NCBI RefSeq assembly: GCF_019249795.2
Contig: NZ_CP156891.1
Span: 1,692,001 to 1,756,000, forward strand
Length of the DNA stretch: 64,000 nt
Direction of reading: 5' to 3'
From: Segatella copri
GTDB taxonomy: Bacteria; Bacteroidota; Bacteroidia; Bacteroidales; Bacteroidaceae
Shown here: positions 28,693 to 37,496 of the stretch, piece after piece
Position numbering within the stretch: the first letter of the stretch is position 1
How the letters are laid out: every line of letters starts with the position of its first letter
Position numbers and translations under genes: made by a program
Notes under the pieces: generated by a model
The model's input: the letters and a program-made list of their open reading frames with translations, nothing else
Database searches by the model: none
What the model was told of the DNA's origin: nothing

Positions 28693-30309
28693 ATGAAAAA
28701 ATATATTAAAAATATTGTTCCAGTAGCAGCACTTCTGCTCACAATGGGAACAGCAACATCATGTGTCGGTGATTTGGACGTTACTCCGATTAACCCAAAC
28801 ATCCAGACAGGCCTTAACATCGATGGTCTTTTCAACAAGTGCTATGCTAACTTTGCCCTGGCTGGTAATGGTGGTGCTAATGGTGACTGCGACATTGATG
28901 GTATTGACGGTGGAACATCTGGTTTTATACGCCAGACATTCAATGCAAACGAATTACCAACCGATGAGGCTATCTGCGGTTGGGGTGATGATGGTATAGC
29001 CGGCTTCTGCTATAATAGCTACAATGCCTCAAACCCAATGTTGATTGGTTTGTATGCCCGTATCACAACAGGTATTGCTTATTGCAACCAGTATCTTGCA
29101 GAAGCAGGAGATCAGGATGCAACCAAGCTTGCAGAGATTCGCTTCCTGAGAGTATACGAATATTTTAGCTTGATGGACGGATGGGGCAACATCCCATTTA
29201 CACTTCAGCCATTGACCAAGCCTGAAAGATATACCAGAGCACAGGTTTACGAATGGCTTGAGAAGGAGCTTCTTGAAATAGAGCCAAGCCTTTCTGATGC
29301 AAAGGCTAAGAAGTCAACAGATGCCGGTTACGGTCGTGTAGATAAGGCTGCATGCTGGTTGCTTCTCTCCCGCCTCTACCTCAATGCAGAGGTTTATACA
29401 GGCACACCTCAGTGGGAGAAGGCTAAGTCATACGCCAAGAAGGTGATGGATTCTTCTTATAAGCTGAACACCAAAAGCGTAAACGGCTGGAGTGCTTACC
29501 AGATGCTCTTCATGGGCGATAACGGTGAGACAGATGCAGCTTACGAGGGTATCTTCCCTCTCTTGCAGGATGGTTTGAAGACCACAAGCTGGGGTACTAC
29601 ACTCTTCCTGTTGGCTTCTACCTACGATCAAGATATGCACGCAAATCCAAACAACCCTTCAGCTACCAATGGTACTGACCAGGCTTGGGGTGGTAACCGC
29701 GCTCGTCCTGACTTGGTGAAGAAGTTCTTCCCTAATGGTAACGTTCCAAATCTTGAAAGCTACGCTACAGCAAAAGCTGCCGGTGATGACCGTGCTCTCT
29801 TCAACGGTGTAAACCGTTCATTGGATAATGATGACGTTGCTACTTTCAAGAGCGGTTTCGGTGTTGCTAAGTTCACCAACTTCAAGACAGATGGAAGCGC
29901 AGGTAAAGATGCTACATTCCCTGATGCAGACTTCTTCCTGATGCGTGTAGCAGAGGCATACCTGAACTTTGCAGAGGCTGATGCCCGCATCAATGGTGGT
30001 CAGACTACAGAGGAAGGTACCGCAGCTATCAATGCTATCCGCAAACGTGCAAATGCCTCTACTCGTGAAGACAGAGGCTATTCTCTGAACGATATCTGCG
30101 ATGAATGGAGCCGTGAGTTCTACTTCGAGGGTCGCCGTCGTATGGATCTGATCCGTTTCAACCGTTATGGTGGCAATGTCAACTACAACTGGCAGTGGAA
30201 GGGCGGCACCAAGGAAGGTCGCAACTTCTCTGAACATTTGAACATCTTTGCTATCCCAACCAATGAGTTGACATCTAACAAGAATCTGATTCAGAATCCT
30301 GGATATTAA
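28693..30309 (+). CDS. susD: SusD-type starch-binding lipoprotein
   Basis: This 538-residue lipoprotein has lipobox TATSC (C24). Helical TPR-like parts are visible: AEIRFLRVYEYFSLMDGWGNIPF near 150-175 and DADFFLMRVAEAYLNFAEADAR near 413-435. The terminal EGRRRMDLIRF motif is frequent in this family. It forms the lid of the SusC barrel and binds starch helices. The gene follows susC by 18 nt and precedes the susE-like gene by 26 nt. An aromatic-rich sugar site cannot be fixed by eye, and orthology to SusD rests on locus order and length (SusD is about 550 residues). Confidence 0.93.
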   Translation: MKKYIKNIVPVAALLLTMGTATSCVGDLDVTPINPNIQTGLNIDGLFNKCYANFALAGNGGANGDCDIDGIDGGTSGFIRQTFNANELPTDEAICGWGDDGIAGFCYNSYNASNPMLIGLYARITTGIAYCNQYLAEAGDQDATKLAEIRFLRVYEYFSLMDGWGNIPFTLQPLTKPERYTRAQVYEWLEKELLEIEPSLSDAKAKKSTDAGYGRVDKAACWLLLSRLYLNAEVYTGTPQWEKAKSYAKKVMDSSYKLNTKSVNGWSAYQMLFMGDNGETDAAYEGIFPLLQDGLKTTSWGTTLFLLASTYDQDMHANPNNPSATNGTDQAWGGNRARPDLVKKFFPNGNVPNLESYATAKAAGDDRALFNGVNRSLDNDDVATFKSGFGVAKFTNFKTDGSAGKDATFPDADFFLMRVAEAYLNFAEADARINGGQTTEEGTAAINAIRKRANASTREDRGYSLNDICDEWSREFYFEGRRRMDLIRFNRYGGNVNYNWQWKGGTKEGRNFSEHLNIFAIPTNELTSNKNLIQNPGY

Positions 30310-30335
30310 TTTGCAAACATAAAAAGGAATTCATT

Positions 30336-31490
30336 ATGAAAAATATAATTAAATCAGCTCTACTCGTTGTCATGAGTTTATTTCTCATGACAGCTTGTAG
30401 CGACGACAATGACTCTAATCCGACTATTCAGTCACCAACAGAGTTCAAGTTGAATACTCCTGCATTGCAGAATACCCCAATCGACCTGGCGAATTCGTCT
30501 AAGATTATGTTGACCTGCTCACAGCCTAACTATAGCTATACAGCTAGCGTTCAATATACAGTACAGGTCGCTACAGATGAAAATATGACTGATGCTGTTG
30601 AGCTTTCAGAAACCAGCACAAGTGCCAAGGTTGCAATCAATGCATCTTCATTGGCAAGTGCTTTGACCAACATCTTTGTGGAGAAAGGCAAGACAGAGGC
30701 TGATTTCCCTATGGACGTAAAAGCTTACTTCCGTTTGAAGGCAAATATTGTGACCAGTAATGGTAATGTTGTAGAAGGAACAGAGATTCTTTCTAATGTG
30801 GTTTCACTCAACAAGATTCACCTCTTGTTCTCATTGCCACCTGTCAACTTACCTAGCCATGTACATATAGTAGGTAACTTCTGTGACTGGGATTGGGCAA
30901 AGAGCTTCGACATGGTTCAGGTTTATGGTACAGATAATACCTTCTGGCGTCTTGTCTATATCGACGATAGCGGTATCAAGCTCAATACTGTAGCTGAAAG
31001 CAATAAGAGCGAAGTTGGTTATGCTGGCATTACAGTTTCCGGCGACTGCAAGGACGATATCATCGACAAGGATGGCAATATCGCTTCTAGCAAACCAGGC
31101 TGGTATCTCGTAATCGTAACAACATCTGTTGTAAACCGTGAAATCCACTATGACGTTCAGTTCAACAAGCCAACAATCTGGCTGATTGGCCCTGCAGCTG
31201 GCAGCGACGATTTCGCAGAAGAAGCAGAAGGCTGGTCATTCACTGTACCTACAACCATGGACGGAGAATTCGTATCTCCTGCATTCGTAGGTTCAGTTCC
31301 TGCTGGTACTGATAAGGGTGTACGTATGTACGTTAAGATTCCAGGACACGACTGGTGGCATTCTGAGTTCGTTGTATTAGACGGTAAGATCAAGTACCGT
31401 GCAACAGGCGGCGACCAGGATAGAGTTACAGGTGAAGTAGGTCAGCAGGTTCACCTCAACTTCTCTAAGGGAACTGGTGAAATCAAGTAA
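30336..31490 (+). CDS. susE: SusE-type surface starch-binding lipoprotein
   Basis: This 384-residue lipoprotein has lipobox LMTAC (C21). Residues about 35-155 form the SusE N-terminal Ig-like domain (PTEFKLNTPALQNTPIDL, YTVQVATDENM). Two further beta domains follow with Trp-rich carbohydrate-binding features (VHIVGNFCDWDWAKSFDM near 180; IWLIGPAAGSDDFAEEAEGW near 280). SusE proteins hold starch at the surface and influence which oligosaccharide lengths are taken up. This matches SusE in domain count (one Ig and two binding modules). It is third in the operon, 24 nt before the susF-like gene. Confidence 0.86.
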   Translation: MKNIIKSALLVVMSLFLMTACSDDNDSNPTIQSPTEFKLNTPALQNTPIDLANSSKIMLTCSQPNYSYTASVQYTVQVATDENMTDAVELSETSTSAKVAINASSLASALTNIFVEKGKTEADFPMDVKAYFRLKANIVTSNGNVVEGTEILSNVVSLNKIHLLFSLPPVNLPSHVHIVGNFCDWDWAKSFDMVQVYGTDNTFWRLVYIDDSGIKLNTVAESNKSEVGYAGITVSGDCKDDIIDKDGNIASSKPGWYLVIVTTSVVNREIHYDVQFNKPTIWLIGPAAGSDDFAEEAEGWSFTVPTTMDGEFVSPAFVGSVPAGTDKGVRMYVKIPGHDWWHSEFVVLDGKIKYRATGGDQDRVTGEVGQQVHLNFSKGTGEIK

Positions 31491-31513
31491 TAACGATTTA
31501 AAATCGAAGTAAA

Positions 31514-32944
31514 ATGAAAAAGTTATCATTATATATCTCTATCGCACTTGCAGGCCTCTTCATGGGGTCCTGCAGCGAAGATTTCAAAGACTGGGCAGAT
31601 CCTCAGACTAACCCACAGGAAGATGCCATCACAATTCCTGGCTTTACTGCAACAGCAGCTCAGGCCATCGACTTTGCCAGTGTGACTACAGATAGTGTCA
31701 ACACCTTCTCTTTAAGCAGCGCTGCTCTTCCTGAAGGTTTTACCTTGGGAAATGCTCGCATTGAGCTTACTCCTCAGGGTGTAGAGAATGCAACCAAGAC
31801 TACAGTTAATACAAGTCTTGATGGTAAGGGTGCAGTAGCTGACCTCGCATCTGTTGTAGAATCAGCTTATGGCAAGCGTCCTACAGCCCGCACTTTTGAT
31901 GCCCAGGTTTATGTAAATGCTATAAAAGAGGGTCAGGCTGTTCTCATTGATGCAGGCAAGATTAACCTCGTAATGACTCCAAAGGCTCCATTCATCGATG
32001 CAGCTTACTACCTCGTAGGTGACATGTTTACTACAGATGACGTAAATGGTTGGAATACTATAAGTGACAAGCAGACATTCAAACACAGCGATAAGGATGT
32101 ATATGAAGATCCTATTTTCACTATCACTTTCGAAACAACCAAGGCGGACCAGTATTGGAAGATTATTCCTAAGGCGAACGTTGATGCAGGTAATACCGAT
32201 TCATCTGCTGCTGGTGTAGTAGGTCCTAAGGTTGACGGCGAAGACAGCATGACTGGTTCTTTGACAAATGGTGACGCTAAGGCTGGTAAGATAGCTAAGG
32301 CTGGTAAGTATAAGCTCACCCTCAACATGATGGACTACACTTATACCTTCGAGGAGGTTAAATACGATCCATTCATCTACTTCATTGGCGCAACTGACGG
32401 TTGGAAGAACTCTGACCAGAAGCTCGCTCTCGTGGACGAGGCAAAGGGCGTATACACTGGTTATGTATATGTAGCCGATCCGAACGGAGCTGGTCTCCAG
32501 TTCAAGTTCCAGCGTGTAGCTGGAAGCTGGGACAACGAAATCAATGCTGGTGCATTTGTAAGCTTTGGTGGAGCTGCTACCAACGAAAATGGAAACATCG
32601 GCGTGAACGCTGGAGAGGGTGTCTACTACTTCGATGTTAATCTTTCAGAAGGCACTATCACAGCCACTAAGGTTGAGACCATGGGTATGATTGGTGGTTT
32701 CAACAATTGGGATGGCGACGCAGTCATGACTTGGAATGCTGAAGAGTATTGCTTCGAGGCAACAAATGTAGGTGTTACTGCCGATGGTTGGAAGTTCCGC
32801 GTAAATGGTGGTTGGGACATCAACCTCGGTGGAAGTCTCAATAACCTTACTGCTGGTGGCGACAACATTACAGTAGCAGGCAACACAGTCAAGTTGTATC
32901 CAACAAGAAAGACAAATGACAATATCTACTGCACAGTAGAATAA
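31514..32944 (+). CDS. susF: SusF-type surface starch-binding lipoprotein
   Basis: This 476-residue lipoprotein has lipobox FMGSC (C20). The N-terminal domain (about 35-155) is SusE/F-like. Three tandem binding modules appear to follow. Their starts resemble AYYLVGDMFTTDDVNGW (about 160), FIYFIGATDGWKNSDQ (about 290) and MGMIGGFNNWDGDAVM (about 395), each with the G-x-W aromatic pattern of SusE/F starch-binding modules. One Ig-like and three binding modules is the SusF layout, although the protein is close to SusF in length only approximately. It is the last gene of the operon and is followed by a strong terminator. It probably has no catalytic role. Confidence 0.84.
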   Translation: MKKLSLYISIALAGLFMGSCSEDFKDWADPQTNPQEDAITIPGFTATAAQAIDFASVTTDSVNTFSLSSAALPEGFTLGNARIELTPQGVENATKTTVNTSLDGKGAVADLASVVESAYGKRPTARTFDAQVYVNAIKEGQAVLIDAGKINLVMTPKAPFIDAAYYLVGDMFTTDDVNGWNTISDKQTFKHSDKDVYEDPIFTITFETTKADQYWKIIPKANVDAGNTDSSAAGVVGPKVDGEDSMTGSLTNGDAKAGKIAKAGKYKLTLNMMDYTYTFEEVKYDPFIYFIGATDGWKNSDQKLALVDEAKGVYTGYVYVADPNGAGLQFKFQRVAGSWDNEINAGAFVSFGGAATNENGNIGVNAGEGVYYFDVNLSEGTITATKVETMGMIGGFNNWDGDAVMTWNAEEYCFEATNVGVTADGWKFRVNGGWDINLGGSLNNLTAGGDNITVAGNTVKLYPTRKTNDNIYCTVE

Positions 32945-32979
32945 GCATCTGTTTCATCATAATAAAAATAGTATAACCA

Positions 32980-33017
32980 ATAGGCGGCTCTCAATTCCGG
33001 GAGTCGCCTATTTTTTT
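32980..33017 (+). terminator. Terminator of the susCDEF operon
   Basis: ATAGGCGgCTC (from 32980) pairs with GAGtCGCCTAT (to about 33011) and is followed by a T-run to 33017. Confidence 0.88.
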
Positions 33018-33115
33018 CGTTCTCCTCCCCCTTTTCAAGTATTTTTTCCCTAAAACCTTGGAAGTTATGAGGAAAAGTCATATCTTTGCAGAAGAAAAGC
33101 TATAAAAAAGAAATT

Positions 33116-33473
33116 ATGGGACATCAAGAAGATATTGTAAAAACAGAAAGAAAAATCATTATCATCAGGGATACGCAAGTTATCCTTGACAGAGATGTTG
33201 CTGAATTATATGGAGTAGAAACCAGAGAAATCAACCAAGCACTAAGGAACAACCCTAAAAAGTTTCCTCCAGGTTATGTTATTGAGTTGAATGACAGCGA
33301 GAAAAAATGAACTGATTAAAAATTTTGACCACCTCGAAACATTGAAGTTTTCTCATGCAACTGTAAAGGGATTTACAGAGCAAGGACTTTATATGCTTGC
33401 CACAATATTAAAATCACCAATGGCAACAGCCACCGAACTTCCACTGGAGGAAATCCAGAAATTGAAGGAATAA
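33116..33473 (+). pseudogene. ORF6N-domain gene broken by a one-base shift in an A-run
   Basis: The first frame reads IIIIRDTQVILDRDVAELYG and REINQALRNNPKKFP, then stops just after a run of six A at 33302-33307. The other frame continues the same domain with NELIKNFDHLETLKFSHATVKGFTEQGLYMLATILKSP. Five A would restore one reading frame (...SEKNELIKNF...). The ORF6N domain occurs in phage and mobile-element proteins of unknown DNA-linked function. The C-terminus is also short (stop after EIQKLKE, about 120 residues in all). The start is taken at ATG 33116, because a TATCTTTG -7 box at 33081-33088 overlaps the more upstream possible start. The promoter thus looks intact while the frame is broken. 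Confidence 0.8.
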
Positions 33474-33595
33474 GTAGAGGCTAGCTGGACTTTCGCAAGT
33501 TTTGCCCCTTCAGGGCGTTCTTGAACCGCATGCTAAAGTTCAGTCAACTTATAGTTGAAAATTCAGCAACATCAACCGCCTCATTCAAGTACTTC

Positions 33596-33925
33596 ATTCT
33601 GCAACATCAACCACTTCATTCTGCAACATCAAGTGCTTTATTCAGCCAACGAAATTGCCTCTTCCACCCAGCGAAGTCGAATCCATCACCCAACGAATTC
33701 GTATCTTTAACCCAGCGCAGTCGTATCCTTAACCCAGCGCAGTCGTATCCTTCAATTCAATGAAACGTATGAACTTGCGCAATGACGTACATGAAGCGAA
33801 AGAGGCTCACTTGATGATTACCAGGATGCTTCTGAAACTACGTCCCGACGTATCTGTTACTGCGTCGGGACGCATCTTTTACTGCGTCGGGACGTAGCAA
33901 ATGCTGCATCAGGACGTAATTTTCA
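33596..33925. repeat. Array B: fifteen 22-nt units in one register
   Basis: Exactly 330 nt = 15 x 22. Neighbouring units are similar but the sequence drifts along the array. Units 1-3 share ATTCTGCAACATCAA. Units 6-8 share the pattern ACCCAGCGCAGTCGTATC (7 and 8 differ at 1 of 22). Units 9-10 share CAATGA. Units 11-12 are diverged. Units 13-15 share GCGTCGGGACG. Units 12-14 include near-perfect dyads such as TACGTC-CC-GACGTA. A further related unit lies out of register at 33561-33582. The stretch 33474-33560 holds nothing recognised. No coding potential is expected with a period of 22. Confidence 0.85.
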
Positions 33926-33930
33926 TTTCC

Positions 33931-34041
33931 TCAGTTGGCTATGATTCCTCCTCTCACCAGCCATTTTGCAAAGAAGCGGTCGCAGAAATACTCTGCGCCC
34001 TTATAGCCATATACCACAAAAGGATTGTTCAATCTTGCCAT
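33931..34041 (-). pseudogene. 5' remnant of an AAA-type ATPase gene
   Basis: A 36-codon frame starts MARLNNPFVVYGYKGAEYFC, which resembles the conserved N-terminus of the Bacteroidota ATPase family that continues into a P-loop. Here only about 22 matching residues remain. They are joined to unrelated codons and a stop, and no P-loop follows. It abuts the end of repeat array B. The 160 nt between this remnant and the operator at 34204 holds nothing recognised. Confidence 0.55.
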
Positions 34042-34203
34042 ATCTTGTTATCATTCATTATACAAACGTTCATTGCGCTTTTTACGCAACGCAAATTACG
34101 CAATAAAAAACGAGACCGTCAAATGTTTTCTAGTTTTTTAATCATAATTATCTCCTAAAGCTACATATACCTTAAATTATATATAGAAGAAAAGCGCACC
34201 GGA

Positions 34204-34219
34204 ATGCAAACGTTTGCAC
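34204..34219. promoter_or_regulatory. LacI-family operator upstream of the secreted amylase
   Basis: ATGCAAACGTTTGCAC matches the 16-bp palindrome of the other sites with one difference. The central 14 bp are perfectly palindromic. Confidence 0.82.
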
Positions 34220-34272
34220 AATTTATTCGCTTGATTTGCATCAATTTTTGAACAAGCTAATGAAATAAATCG

Positions 34273-34280
34273 TAACTTTG
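34273..34280 (+). promoter_or_regulatory. -7 box of the secreted amylase gene
   Basis: TAACTTTG, exact TAnnTTTG, with TTTG at 34247-34250 (spacer 22). It is 53 nt from the operator and 56 nt before the ATG. Confidence 0.7.
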
Positions 34281-34336
34281 CCAACGTATAACAATACAAC
34301 TTGCAATTAAACATAAAATAATAATCACAAAATACA

Positions 34337-36361
34337 ATGATAATTATGAAGAAGATATACTTTACACTTATCGCTTTACTGGCAAGCATCAATATGTTTG
34401 CACAAGGTTGGCCTGCTAACTATAGTGGCGTCATGCTGCAAGGATTCTCATGGGATTCTTACGACTACTCCCAATGGACTGTTTTAGAGAAGCAAGCCGA
34501 TGACATGAAAGGTTTCATCGACCTAGTATGGCTCCCACAAAGCGGTAAATGCATCGAAACCACAAAGGTGATGGGCTATAAGCCATATTATTATTTCAAC
34601 CAGAATTCCTCATTCGGAACTGAGGCTGAACTCAGAAGTCTGATTGCCAAATTCAAAGCCAACGGCATAGGCGCAATAGCAGATGTTGTGGTCAACCACC
34701 GCAATACAGACGGCTGGTTCACCTTCCCTGCAGAGACATACAATGGAGTGACTTACCAGATGTTGTCTACCGATATCTGCAAGAATGATGATAGTGGAAG
34801 TACGGCAACACAGGCAAAAAAAGACGGGGTTAGCCTCAGCAATAACTATGATGAGGGAACCGACTTTGGAGGATGCCGTGATATTGACCATAAGAGCGAG
34901 AACGTACAGAAGATTATCAAGGCATATCTGAAATTTCTGAAGGAGGATATAGGATATACCGGTTTCCGCTACGACATGGTAAAGGGTTTCAGCGGTACCC
35001 ACGTGGCTGACTACAATGATGCTACCGGTGTAGAATTCTCGGTAGGTGAATATTGGGATGGAAACCAATCTATCATCAACTGGATAAACAAGACTAACAA
35101 GAAGAGTGCAGCCTTCGACTTCCAGTTCCGTTATAATGTACGTGATGCAGTAGGCGTAAAAGACAATAAGATTGTTTCATCACCAAACTGGTCGAAGTTG
35201 AAGAGCGATATCAATCTGATGCATGACCCAACTTATCGTCAGTATGCCATCACATTCGTAGAGAATCACGACATGCAATTCCGTTCTAAAGATGAGCAGC
35301 AGGATCCGCTTATGCGAGATACGCTTGCTGCAAATGCCTATATGCTCGCCATGCCGGGAACTCCTTGCGTGTTCCAGCCACACTGGAGAGCCTACAAACA
35401 GGAAATCAAGAGCATGATTGAAGCCCGCAAACTTGCAGGCATCACCAACATGAGCAATTATACCAACAAGATGGCACAGACCGCATGCTTTGCCAATGAG
35501 ACTACTGGCAACAAGGCGAAACTCATCGTGGTTGTAGGAAACAACACCAAGGCATATACTCCAGGCACTGATTATGCACAGATTCTCGAAGGATACCACT
35601 ACCGTTATTATCTTTCTAAATCAGCAGAAACCGCATGGTGCAATATACCATCAGGCGAATACGAGGCAGGTTTCAAGGCTAAGCTTACGGCTGTCAGCCA
35701 GAACAGCAATGCCAAACTGGTATACACTACTGACGGCACAGCCCCTACAGCCAAGAGCAAGCAGGTGGCTACAGGTAGCAACATCAACATAGATGAGACC
35801 TGCACCTTGAAGGTTGGCTTGCTCAGCAACGGAACCGTAACAGGTATCCGTACCTACAATTATACCGTCAAGGCATTCGAGCCATATACCATCACCGTAT
35901 ATGCCAATGCTGACCAGGTAACAAACTGGGGTTCAACCATGTATTTCTACGCATGGAATACAAGCGGAGAGCTCACAGAAAAATGGCCAGGTACTGCTGT
36001 CACAGCAACCAAGACGCTGAACGGTAAGAAGTGGTACTATATGGACTTCAAGATCAAGAGCAAGGATGCTATCGTAAACATCATCTTCAATCAGGGAAAA
36101 GACAAGAAGCAGTCCGTAGACATGAACGCTGGCAACAGCACCAAGTTCTACGAGATTACCACTGCACAGAGTAATGGCAAATACACCTGCAAGGATGTTA
36201 CCGCCACCTGGGCACCACCAACAGGCATCACAGGAACTCCAACCATAAGCAATACCACAACAGACAATGCATGGTATACACTTAGCGGTATGAAATTGGG
36301 TAAGAAGCCTGCAAAGAATGGTGTTTACATCCACCAGGGAAAGAAAGTGATTATCAGATAA
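34337..36361 (+). CDS. Secreted GH13 alpha-amylase with starch-binding module and T9SS-like tail
   Basis: This 674-residue protein (or 671 from ATG 34346, MKKIYF) has a signal peptide ending MFAQ. GH13 barrel signatures are DVVVNH, GFRYDMVK (nucleophile D213), VGEYWDG (acid/base E238) and FVENHD (D312). After the barrel come an Fn3/chitobiase-C-like segment with VYTTDGTAPT (about 430-515) and a beta module resembling CBM26 (about 520-625). The C-terminus (WYTLSGMKLGKKPAKNGVYI...) looks like a type IX secretion sorting domain, so export to the surface or medium is likely, where it would act on intact starch. Its own LacI-type operator joins it to the sus regulon although debris separates it from susF. 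Confidence 0.9.
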   Translation: MIIMKKIYFTLIALLASINMFAQGWPANYSGVMLQGFSWDSYDYSQWTVLEKQADDMKGFIDLVWLPQSGKCIETTKVMGYKPYYYFNQNSSFGTEAELRSLIAKFKANGIGAIADVVVNHRNTDGWFTFPAETYNGVTYQMLSTDICKNDDSGSTATQAKKDGVSLSNNYDEGTDFGGCRDIDHKSENVQKIIKAYLKFLKEDIGYTGFRYDMVKGFSGTHVADYNDATGVEFSVGEYWDGNQSIINWINKTNKKSAAFDFQFRYNVRDAVGVKDNKIVSSPNWSKLKSDINLMHDPTYRQYAITFVENHDMQFRSKDEQQDPLMRDTLAANAYMLAMPGTPCVFQPHWRAYKQEIKSMIEARKLAGITNMSNYTNKMAQTACFANETTGNKAKLIVVVGNNTKAYTPGTDYAQILEGYHYRYYLSKSAETAWCNIPSGEYEAGFKAKLTAVSQNSNAKLVYTTDGTAPTAKSKQVATGSNINIDETCTLKVGLLSNGTVTGIRTYNYTVKAFEPYTITVYANADQVTNWGSTMYFYAWNTSGELTEKWPGTAVTATKTLNGKKWYYMDFKIKSKDAIVNIIFNQGKDKKQSVDMNAGNSTKFYEITTAQSNGKYTCKDVTATWAPPTGITGTPTISNTTTDNAWYTLSGMKLGKKPAKNGVYIHQGKKVIIR

Positions 36362-36490
36362 GAATATAACAAATAAGTTCAAAGAATAGTTTAAGTTTTT
36401 CAGTTTTAGGCTTTTAGGTTTATTAAGGTTTATGTTTTTAGGTTTAGTTTTGTGTGAACAAAATTATTAGTTAGTTGTTTTAGGTTAGGA

Positions 36491-36534
36491 AAAAGAGGTA
36501 TATCCAAGATTCATCTTCGGGATATACCTCTTTT
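36491..36534. terminator. Bidirectional terminator between amylase and nadK
   Basis: Perfect 15-base arms beginning AAAAGAGGTATATCC (36491-36505) pair with 36520-36534, with A/T runs on both flanks. It serves converging genes. Confidence 0.88.
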
Positions 36535-36562
36535 CTTATTTTAATTATCTTTCTTATTCTAA

Positions 36563-37453
36563 TTATCTTTCGCGCTGGTCAGCACCCCACATCAGTTTTT
36601 CTCTCAAGGTAGAGAAGTAACGCTGGTTGCGCTGCTTCACAATCTTGATGCTATGAGGAGCCTTGCGGATAATGAGGCGGGTTTCCTCCGTCATACGCTC
36701 ACTACGTCCATCGATGGCTACCAGATAGTTGTGGCTGCGACTCTCGATATCGAGCGTGATGACTGCCGTATCGTTGATTACGATAGGCCGGATGTTCAGA
36801 CTGTGAGGAGCCACCGGAGTAAGACAGATGCTGCCACTCTGCGGAATGATGATAGGACCGCCATTAGATAGATTGTATGCCGTAGAACCTGTTGGCGTGG
36901 TAACAATCAGACCATCCGCCTGATAAGTAACGAGAAATTCGCCATCAACCTGCGTACGGATGGAAATCATCGAAGCATCATCACGCTTCAGCACGGCGAT
37001 ATCGTTGAGGGCGAACGGATTGCCGGCAAGTATGCCACCTTCTGCCTCCACCTGAATCACCGCATGCTCCTCTATCAGACATTCACCGGCATAAAGACTG
37101 TCCAGCGCCGACTCTATCTCGCTTGGCAGCACATCGGCAAGGAAGCCCAACCGGCCCATATTCACACCGATAATAGGCGTACCCTTGGCTCCCACACGGC
37201 TCGCTGCCTTCAGGAAGGTACCATCACCACCCATAGAGATGACGTAATCCACATCGAAGTTGTAATCCTCGAACACCCCAGCCGCCTTCACATCGAGATG
37301 CTGGTCGCGGGTAAGAAACTCGTAATAAGCATTCTCCACATAAACTTCAGCCTCCTTCTTTTCGAGATAAAGAAGGATTTTCTCTATCGAAGCCGACTTC
37401 TTAGCCTGGTATTCATTACCAAATATTGCGAATTTTAAATGTTGCTGTGCCAT
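36563..37453 (-). CDS. nadK: NAD kinase
   Basis: This 296-residue cytoplasmic enzyme phosphorylates NAD to NADP with ATP. The family motif GGDGT is at 75-79 (SMGGDGTFLKAA). NMGRLGFLAD and the second signature TPTGSTAYNLSNGGPII are also present. Length is normal for bacterial NadK. The start MAQQHLKFAIFGN lies 29 nt after the probable transcription start of a -7 box that overlaps the promoter of the divergent DJ-1 gene. It is an isolated housekeeping gene bounded by a strong terminator. Confidence 0.97.
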   Translation of the reverse strand: MAQQHLKFAIFGNEYQAKKSASIEKILLYLEKKEAEVYVENAYYEFLTRDQHLDVKAAGVFEDYNFDVDYVISMGGDGTFLKAASRVGAKGTPIIGVNMGRLGFLADVLPSEIESALDSLYAGECLIEEHAVIQVEAEGGILAGNPFALNDIAVLKRDDASMISIRTQVDGEFLVTYQADGLIVTTPTGSTAYNLSNGGPIIIPQSGSICLTPVAPHSLNIRPIVINDTAVITLDIESRSHNYLVAIDGRSERMTEETRLIIRKAPHSIKIVKQRNQRYFSTLREKLMWGADQRER

Positions 37454-37457
37454 TTAT

Positions 37458-37496
37458 TTTGTTATTTCAATAATTATTCTTACTTTTGCAAAGGTA
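37458..37496. promoter_or_regulatory. Face-to-face divergent promoters of DJ-1 gene and nadK
   Basis: TACTTTTG (37481-37488, plus) directly abuts CAAAGGTA (37489-37496), which reads TACCTTTG on the minus strand. The two -7 boxes form one 16-bp near-palindrome. The plus promoter has TTTG at 37458-37461 (spacer 19). Confidence 0.7.

Noticed and set aside
33596..33925. Possible CRISPR array
   Set aside because: The units are directly adjacent without unique spacers, the period of 22 is far too short for repeat plus spacer, and no cas genes are in the window.
36410..36490. TTTTAGG-rich stretch reminiscent of telomere-like repeats
   Set aside because: The spacing is irregular and the stretch is simply AT-rich DNA after the amylase stop, before a normal terminator.
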